DNA of 64,000 nucleotides, from assembly GCF_003675385.1 (NCBI RefSeq), contig NZ_RCWZ01000003.1, forward strand, positions 558,001 through 622,000, given 5' to 3'. This document shows, in pieces, positions 59,335-64,000 of the stretch (its first letter is position 1; each line of letters starts with the position of its first letter). The notes beneath the pieces were generated by a model that ran no database searches, was not told the DNA's origin, and saw only the letters and a program-made list of their open reading frames with translations. The position numbers and the translations under genes were made by a program. The DNA is from Mucilaginibacter kameinonensis. GTDB lineage: Bacteria; Bacteroidota; Bacteroidia; Sphingobacteriales; Sphingobacteriaceae.

Positions 59335-60456
59335 ATGAAAGTAACTGAAGTACAGGACAAAGCATCAAAAAAAGCATTTCTGGATGTAGCCCGCATCATT
59401 TATAAAAACGATCCAAACTGGGTTTGCCCGCTTGATAACGACATCGAGGCCGTATTCAATCCGGCAAAGAATAATTTTCACCAGCATGGAAAATGTACCC
59501 GCTGGATCCTGACCGATGATAACGGTAAATTGATTGGCCGCGTAGCTGCATTCATTAATGAAAAAAAGGCATACAACTACGAGCAGCCAACCGGCGGAAT
59601 GGGCTTTTTTGAATGTATTGATAATAAAGAAGCTGCCTTCCTGTTATTTGATACCGCCAAAAACTGGCTCAAAGAAAAAGGTATGAAAGCAATGGACGGC
59701 CCCATCAATTTCGGTGAAAACGATAATTTCTGGGGTTTACTGGTTGAGGGCTTTACGCCTCCCTCTTATGGTATGAACTATAATCATCCGTATTACCAGG
59801 CTTTTTTTGATGAATACGGCTTTAAAACCCAGTACGCCCAGATCACTAACCATGTTGACGCGCATAAACCGTTTCCTGAGCGGTTCACTAAAATAGCCAA
59901 CTGGGTAGCCAAAAAGCCAGGCTACGATTTCAGGCATTTCGAAATAAAAAAGATAGAAAAGTTTGCAGCGGATTTTATCGAGGTTTATAACGATGGCTGG
60001 AAGGATTTTGAAAACTTTGTCCCTATCAACTATAACACTATTATGGAAAGCTTTGAAAAAATGAAGCCCCTGATGGATGAAAAGCTGATCTGGTTTGCTT
60101 ACGTTGATGACGAGCCGGCTTCGTTCATGATCATATTACCCGATGCCAATCAGATGTTAAAGCCGCTAAACGGTAAACTTAACCTGATTGGTAAACTTAA
60201 GTTTTTATACTACAGATGGAAAGGCGTATCCCGTATGCGTGCCATTGTAATGGGTACAAAGCAAAAGTATCAAAAGCACGGTCTTGAATCGGCCATGTTT
60301 ATCAAACTGAAGGAATATGTGTTGCCGTTAAAGCGTTATGATGAGCTTGAATTATCCTGGGTAGGTGATTTTAACGACAAAATGATTGCTATCCATGAAG
60401 CGGTGGGCGCTACATTTGGCAAGCGGCATTTAACAATGCGTTACATTTTTGAATAG
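59335..60456 (+). CDS. GNAT-superfamily N-acetyltransferase-like protein
   Basis: A 373-residue protein found widely in Bacteroidota: FLDVARIIYKNDPNWVCPL at the N-terminus, GRVAAFINEKKA, GGMGFFECIDNKEAA, then DGPINFGENDNFWGLLVEGF and a second half with MRAIVMGTKQKYQKHGLES. The two halves look like tandem GNAT folds. The substrate is unknown; it is likely cytoplasmic. Confidence 0.8.
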   Translation: MKVTEVQDKASKKAFLDVARIIYKNDPNWVCPLDNDIEAVFNPAKNNFHQHGKCTRWILTDDNGKLIGRVAAFINEKKAYNYEQPTGGMGFFECIDNKEAAFLLFDTAKNWLKEKGMKAMDGPINFGENDNFWGLLVEGFTPPSYGMNYNHPYYQAFFDEYGFKTQYAQITNHVDAHKPFPERFTKIANWVAKKPGYDFRHFEIKKIEKFAADFIEVYNDGWKDFENFVPINYNTIMESFEKMKPLMDEKLIWFAYVDDEPASFMIILPDANQMLKPLNGKLNLIGKLKFLYYRWKGVSRMRAIVMGTKQKYQKHGLESAMFIKLKEYVLPLKRYDELELSWVGDFNDKMIAIHEAVGATFGKRHLTMRYIFE

Positions 60457-60478
60457 CCCGGCACAAACCGGGCTTTTC
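60455..60478. terminator. Terminator between the GNAT and XRE genes
   Basis: Arms AGCCCGG (60455-60461) and CCGGGCT (60468-60474) with a CACAAA loop and TTTTC after it. It overlaps the GNAT stop and lies between converging genes. Confidence 0.8.
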
Positions 60479-60482
60479 AAAA

Positions 60483-60824
60483 TTATGCGGTTACTTTTGA
60501 ATGTCGAAGTTCTTCAAATAGTTCAATTACTTTTTTCTGCAAATCAATTACTTCAGTTTCGCGATCCATTAAGCGTTTGTTAACAGTTTCCAGTTCGTTA
60601 ACAAATTTTTGATCCTGCTCGGTGTCATTAAATGTAAGCAACTGAACCACAGACATTTCAAACAGATTTGCTATCTGCTCAAGCCTTGATAAGTTTATAT
60701 CTGTTATCCCTGTTTCAATTTTTGAGAAAGCGGGAATTGAAATATCCAATCTCTTTGCAACATCCTCCTGGCTCCACCCCTTTTGATGACGTAATAATCT
60801 GATTTTTTTTCCGAGAGTTTTCAT
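60483..60824 (-). CDS. XRE-family helix-turn-helix regulator with C-terminal coiled coil
   Basis: The 113-residue protein has a Cro/CI-type HTH (residues 5-60; KIRLLRHQKGWSQEDVAKRL, ISIPAFSKIETGITD) and a helical tail (about 75-110, LETVNKRLMDRETEVIDLQK) that is likely a coiled coil for dimerisation. It is transcribed divergently from the Rrf2 gene with a 309-base gap; TTAATTA words recur in that gap and could be its operators. Confidence 0.88.
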   Translation of the reverse strand: MKTLGKKIRLLRHQKGWSQEDVAKRLDISIPAFSKIETGITDINLSRLEQIANLFEMSVVQLLTFNDTEQDQKFVNELETVNKRLMDRETEVIDLQKKVIELFEELRHSKVTA

Positions 60825-61133
60825 TTGATTAAATTAATAGTGTAGGTTTCGCAAAAGTTAATTACTTTACAATAATATTTATTATCACGCTAATTATCAA
60901 CTAATTTGCGTAAAATTTTATTTAAAAGTGTAGTTAATTATTGCGGTTGGCAAATCCTTTAAATTAAAGCAAAATATTCGTCCAAAAACATACCTACAAA
61001 GCGGTATTTTGAGGATAATTTAGGCCTGGAATTTTCATCCCATTGTAATTTAGTGCACAAAAAAGCGTAAAAAATTCTTCTTTTTAAAATTTAAATTTCA
61101 TTTTTGTACTGTAATATTTTTTATTACAGATAA
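60825..61133. other. Divergent promoter region of the XRE and Rrf2 genes
   Basis: AT-rich; AGTTAATTA occurs twice (near 60857 and 60932). The palindrome in front of the Rrf2 gene is listed separately. No gene is seen. Confidence 0.45.
61109..61129 (+). promoter_or_regulatory. Probable Rrf2 operator upstream of the regulator gene
   Basis: Perfect 8-base arms CTGTAATA and TATTACAG with a 5-base spacer, ending four bases before the Rrf2 start. The same design, CTGTAA...ATTACA over 21 bases, recurs in front of the NmrA-like gene at 61558-61578. Confidence 0.6.
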
Positions 61134-61541
61134 ATGAACGGACAATTTCAAATAGCGACCCACGTATTAACCCTGCTTTGCAAGCAGCCGGGCGAGCTGC
61201 TGTCTTCCGACTATGTAGCCGGAAGCATGAATGTGAATCCTGTTTTGGTACGTAAAGAGATGCGCAAACTGCGCGCCTGCGGCCTTATCGAAAGTAAGGA
61301 AGGTAAAACCGGCGGTTATAGCCTCGCTCTCCCGCCGCAAAAAATCACCCTTGCCGATGTTTATAAAGCTGTAAAGTTGCCACCCGCCTTGGGGCAAGCT
61401 AAAAACAAACCCAACCCCGATTGTCCTGTTGGCAAACAAATTGGTGCCCATCTCGATAACTTAGCCGATGATGTTGAAGCAGCCATTGTCAAAAAATTAA
61501 GCACCATAACCATTTTTGATTTTGTAAATCAATTCGATTAA
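61134..61541 (+). CDS. Rrf2 family transcriptional regulator
   Basis: A 135-residue winged-helix regulator with IATHVLTLLCKQPGELLSSD, VLVRKEMRKLRACGLIES, KTGGYSLALPP and the C-terminal wing. Cysteines are at C16, C49 and C97, and the last is in NPDCPVGKQI. It lacks the three-cysteine cluster loop of iron-sulfur Rrf2 proteins, so it is more like thiol- or hypochlorite-sensing members such as YwnA or HypR. It lies next to the NmrA-like oxidoreductase that it probably controls. Confidence 0.9.
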   Translation: MNGQFQIATHVLTLLCKQPGELLSSDYVAGSMNVNPVLVRKEMRKLRACGLIESKEGKTGGYSLALPPQKITLADVYKAVKLPPALGQAKNKPNPDCPVGKQIGAHLDNLADDVEAAIVKKLSTITIFDFVNQFD

Positions 61542-61557
61542 AAAAATTTAAAACAAA

Positions 61558-61578
61558 CTGTAACAAATTTAATTACAA
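61558..61578 (+). promoter_or_regulatory. Probable Rrf2 operator upstream of the NmrA-like gene
   Basis: CTGTAACAAATTTAATTACA with one more A: the first six and last positions match the 61109-61129 site in the same 21-base frame. It ends 18 bases before the NmrA-like start. Confidence 0.5.
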
Positions 61579-61596
61579 TATAAAAACAAAAAAACA

Positions 61597-62238
61597 ATGA
61601 AAATCGCACTAATTGGAGCCACAGGCTTTGTAGGCAAAGCCGTTTTAAATGAAGCATTACAACGCGGATATGAAGTAACCGCCATAGCACGTAACCCGAA
61701 AGCTGATATTCAAAACCCGAAATTAACGCTCAAAACTGCCGATGTATATAATATTGCTGAACTAACCGAAGCTTTAAAAGGACATGATGCCGTGGTAAAC
61801 TCATTTAATGCCGGTTGGACAAACCCCGATCTGTATAATGATTTCATCAAAGGTTCTGAAGCTATACAACAAGCTACTAAACAGGCCGGTGTAAAACGTT
61901 TATTAGTTGTAGGCGGCGCAGGCAGTCTTTACATTGCTCCTGGCGTACAATTGGTTGATAGCCCTCAATTCCCTTCCGAGTGGAAAGCCGGTGCTACCGC
62001 TGCCCGCGACTATCTGAACATCATTAAAAAAGAAAATGATTTAGACTGGACTTTTCTGAGCCCTGCCATTCACCTGCATCCAGGCACCCGCACAGGCGTA
62101 TATCGTACAGGTACAGACGAGCCGGTATTTAACGACAAGCACGAACACGAAATTTCTGTTGAAGATTTAGCAGTTGCTATACTGGACGAGCTGGAAAACA
62201 ACCAGTTTGTAAAAAGAAGATTTACTGTGGGGTATTAA
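61597..62238 (+). CDS. NAD(P)-binding NmrA-like oxidoreductase
   Basis: A 213-residue Rossmann protein with ALIGATGFVGKAVLNEALQR at the N-terminus (GxxGxxG) and LLVVGGAGSLYI and WTFLSPAIHLHPG, as in the YwnB/NmrA-like atypical SDR group. It lacks a clear YxxxK catalytic pair. Such proteins are commonly paired with Rrf2 or MarR regulators that sense oxidants. It follows the Rrf2 gene by 55 bases and shares an operator-like site. Confidence 0.9.
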   Translation: MKIALIGATGFVGKAVLNEALQRGYEVTAIARNPKADIQNPKLTLKTADVYNIAELTEALKGHDAVVNSFNAGWTNPDLYNDFIKGSEAIQQATKQAGVKRLLVVGGAGSLYIAPGVQLVDSPQFPSEWKAGATAARDYLNIIKKENDLDWTFLSPAIHLHPGTRTGVYRTGTDEPVFNDKHEHEISVEDLAVAILDELENNQFVKRRFTVGY

Positions 62239-62255
62239 TCTGATTTGATAAAAAC

Positions 62256-62339
62256 ACGTCATTGCGAGGTACGAAGCAATCGCGAACTATACAGAGTGGC
62301 TCTGCTTATCGGGGATTGCTTCGTACCTCGCAATGACGT
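62256..62339. repeat. GTCATTGCGAGG-type dispersed repeat, copy 5 (subtype A)
   Basis: Begins ACGTCATTGCGAGGTACGAA and ends GATTGCTTCGTACCTCGCAA then TGACGT, so the ends are perfectly complementary for about 24 bases. It lies between converging genes. Loop CGAACTATACAGAGTGGCTC matches the copy at 29376. Confidence 0.8.
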
Positions 62340-62358
62340 TATATTAAGATAAGACCTT

Positions 62359-63195
62359 TTACTTTATAAACTTAGCAGCAACCCAGTCTTTATCCTTTTT
62401 GTGGGTAATATATTTCAGGCCGTACTTCCGGGCTTCGTCGGTAATGATATCCAAATCCGGCGATTCGTAAAAACCGCTGAAATAGATCTCACCATCAATC
62501 TTTAATACTTCGGCATAACGCTGCATCTGATCGAGCAGGATATTGCGGTTAATGTTTGCCAGGATGGTATCGTACTGTTCGTCAGGAATAACCTCTTTTG
62601 AACCACAAAGCGGCTTAATATCAGGTACATTATTAAGGGCCGAATTTTCGATAGTACTTTCGTAGCAAACAGGGTCATAATCGATAGCGGTGATATCATC
62701 AGCACCTAATTTGGCGGCCATAATAGCAAGGATACCCGTACCACATCCCATATCAAGCACTTTTTTACCTGCAAATTCATTTTCCAGCATCAGGCTCAGC
62801 ATCATAGCCGTAGTTTGATGGTGCCCGGTACCAAAAGCCATTTTCGGGTCGATAACTATTTCATATGCAAACTGAGGTTTAGGCTCATGAAAGGTTGCCC
62901 TCACATAGATCTTATCCCCTATCTCAATCGGCTCAAAATTACTTTCCCATACCTCATTCCAGTTTTTTTGCGGAATAAGCGTTATCTCGTAGCTAAAGGT
63001 GAACAGGTCTTTGTAAGGCAATAACTGCTCATCAAGCGCCTGCTGATCAAAAACATCTTCGGGGATATAAGCCTTAAAACCAAGTTCAAGCTCTTCAAAA
63101 GTATCGAAACCTATCTCGCCCAAAGCGTTAATCAGCAAATCCTGCTGGTAATCTTCGGTGGTGATGGTTGTAAAAAATAGTTCGTAGTAATTCAT
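62359..63195 (-). CDS. prmA: Ribosomal protein L11 methyltransferase
   Basis: Start taken at the ATG at 63195 (MNYYELFFT); nine more in-frame codons lie upstream. The 278-residue protein has an N-terminal substrate domain and a class I methyltransferase domain with DPKMAFGTGHHQTTAMMLS, VLDMGCGTGILAIMAAKLGA and ANINRNILL. It trimethylates lysines of ribosomal protein L11. Confidence 0.94.
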   Translation of the reverse strand: MNYYELFFTTITTEDYQQDLLINALGEIGFDTFEELELGFKAYIPEDVFDQQALDEQLLPYKDLFTFSYEITLIPQKNWNEVWESNFEPIEIGDKIYVRATFHEPKPQFAYEIVIDPKMAFGTGHHQTTAMMLSLMLENEFAGKKVLDMGCGTGILAIMAAKLGADDITAIDYDPVCYESTIENSALNNVPDIKPLCGSKEVIPDEQYDTILANINRNILLDQMQRYAEVLKIDGEIYFSGFYESPDLDIITDEARKYGLKYITHKKDKDWVAAKFIK

Positions 63196-63249
63196 TTTGA
63201 TTTTTTTGTCATTAAACCTCAACAGAAACCCGGTCGATCGGCAGAGAAT

Positions 63250-63726
63250 TTAAGTGGCAGGTTCAGCTTCGGGTTCGACCAGTTCGCTATCAGTGCTTGT
63301 CCTCTTTCTGTCGAGCAAATACAGTACAACAAAGTTAACCATCCAGTATACAGCTTGTATTTCTGTCATATACCACCAAAAACTTAGCAAGGGTCTGTAT
63401 CCATCTTCGGGTAGCCATATAACGTAGCTCAAGCCCCCGGCAAATAATATACAAACCAAGGCAATGCAAGCTCCGGCTATAAAACGGCCCGAAGCACCTT
63501 TATGTTTAACCCAGTTCCAAAGTGGTATAATGATCAGGTATTGGGTGAGAATGCCATCGACAAGCAGCAAGCCCCAAAAAAGGCTGAAATAAGCCATGAG
63601 ACTGTACAGGTTCCCGTTACCAATTTCGCCAATACGCATGGAGTGATGAGGCATATTGAAATACACAACTGCCCAAAACACGCCAAAATCGACCAAAACC
63701 GGTAGAAGAACTTTTAAAAGCTTCAT
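63250..63726 (-). CDS. Hypothetical four-helix membrane protein
   Basis: The 158-residue protein has four hydrophobic helices, with a short basic region (LLDRKRTST) near the acidic C-terminus (SELVEPEAEPAT). It begins FKVLLPVLVDFGVFW-like (KVLLPVLVDFGVFW). No family is recognised. It lies between tpiA and prmA on the same strand. Confidence 0.6.
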   Translation of the reverse strand: MKLLKVLLPVLVDFGVFWAVVYFNMPHHSMRIGEIGNGNLYSLMAYFSLFWGLLLVDGILTQYLIIIPLWNWVKHKGASGRFIAGACIALVCILFAGGLSYVIWLPEDGYRPLLSFWWYMTEIQAVYWMVNFVVLYLLDRKRTSTDSELVEPEAEPAT

Positions 63727-63732
63727 GCTTTT

Positions 63733-63862
63733 TAGATTTGAGACGTGAGATTTGAGATATGAGATTTTTATTTTTCAATAAACATCACATACGCTCATTA
63801 TGTTTGAAATTAAGCTCAAGTTGTCTCAATACTCAAATCTCACATCTCATATCCAAATAATA
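63733..63862. repeat. GAGATTTGAGAT / ATCTCAAATCTC inverted arrays between tpiA and the membrane protein
   Basis: Left part GAGACGTGAGATTTGAGATA then TGAGAT, right part CTCAAATCTCACATCTCATA then TCC, the reverse complement with small changes. They enclose about 75 AT-rich bases. Design like the arrays at 45383, 46343 and 58284. Confidence 0.65.
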
Positions 63863-64000
63863 TTAATTAAACGTTTTAACGATATCTGTAAAATCGCGTG
63901 ATTTCAAAGAAGCACCACCGATAAGGCCACCATCAATATCAGGCTGAGCAAATAGCTCAGCAGCATTGGTTGGGTTACAGCTTCCGCCATATAAAATGGT
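63863..64000 (-). CDS. tpiA: Triosephosphate isomerase, C-terminal fragment
   Basis: The minus-strand frame from the window edge to the stop at 63863 codes for the last 45 residues of triosephosphate isomerase: ILYGGSCNPTNAAELFAQPD followed by IDGGLIGGASL, the loop that holds the phosphate of the substrate. The N-terminal part lies beyond the window. It links glycolysis and gluconeogenesis in the cytoplasm. Confidence 0.95.
   Translation of the reverse strand, partial: TILYGGSCNPTNAAELFAQPDIDGGLIGGASLKSRDFTDIVKTFN

Overview
The window looks like a chromosomal stretch from a Sphingobacteriaceae member (Bacteroidota), most likely Mucilaginibacter or a close relative. Evidence: a SusC/SusD pair, FG-GAP/ASPIC-UnbV proteins, an ECF-type sigma factor next to a membrane anti-sigma-like protein, futalosine-route menaquinone synthesis (MqnC), DUF2383 and small SSC lipoproteins, AT-rich intergenic DNA with few Shine-Dalgarno sites, and many short interspersed repeats. 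I saw no rRNA, tRNA, CRISPR array, transposase or prophage. The genus call is inference from gene content.

Layout. 1-7514 (minus): a Tat-exported sugar isomerase fragment, a solitary Pycsar-effector-like membrane protein, a GH63/MGH1-like glucosidase, and an M19 dipeptidase / D-threonine-aldolase-like / RidA group. 7557-13359 (minus): an outer-membrane protein, a PAP2/vanadium-haloperoxidase-like lipoprotein, a two-repeat DoxX protein and two tandem paralogous beta-barrel proteins. 14338-18781: a sulfur/thiol-flavoured stretch with a split YeeE/YedE transporter, a TlpA thioredoxin, a GH51 arabinofuranosidase, and a redoxin-like protein with no cysteine that lies downstream of a nine-codon MYMPVCCCC leader. 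19007-32409 (plus): an L,D-transpeptidase, SusC/SusD, then a CRTAC1/ASPIC protein, a second PAP2/VHPO protein and a CxxCH-containing FG-GAP protein.

32544-44176 holds housekeeping and small genes: aldo/keto reductase, L-threonine aldolase, a Gly-rich exported protein, fasciclin, GNAT, an esterase, a nuoA-nuoB transcription unit that continues into two small membrane proteins, an HI0933-type flavoprotein that starts head-to-head with nuoA, and a glycosyltransferase. 44243-50616 has purK and purE separated by a four-helix-bundle (23S-IVP type) gene bounded by inverted repeats, then yqgE, pdxH-nuoC, a JmjC-like cupin protein and nuoD. Complex I genes are therefore scattered over about 10 kb on both strands.

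50805-64000: an ECF-like sigma factor with a membrane-anchored anti-sigma/trypsin fusion, a tandem pair of tiny lipoproteins, DUF2383, a two-domain ModF-like ABC ATPase with complementary degenerate sites, mqnC, scpB, an acidic mini-protein, a GNAT, an XRE regulator, an Rrf2 regulator paired with an NmrA-like oxidoreductase under apparently matching operators, prmA, and the C-terminus of tpiA.

The strongest non-genic signal is a set of intergenic repeats right behind stop codons: a GTCATTGCGAGG family, a GATTAGGCTGATTTAAGG family, a GGGCGTTGCC family, and a group of semi-tandem low-complexity arrays (for example 11 exact copies of GTTAGAG), several in inverted pairs. The most interesting candidate systems are the four-helix-bundle gene bounded by such an inverted pair, the Cys4 leader in front of a Cys-less redoxin, and the anti-sigma/protease fusion.
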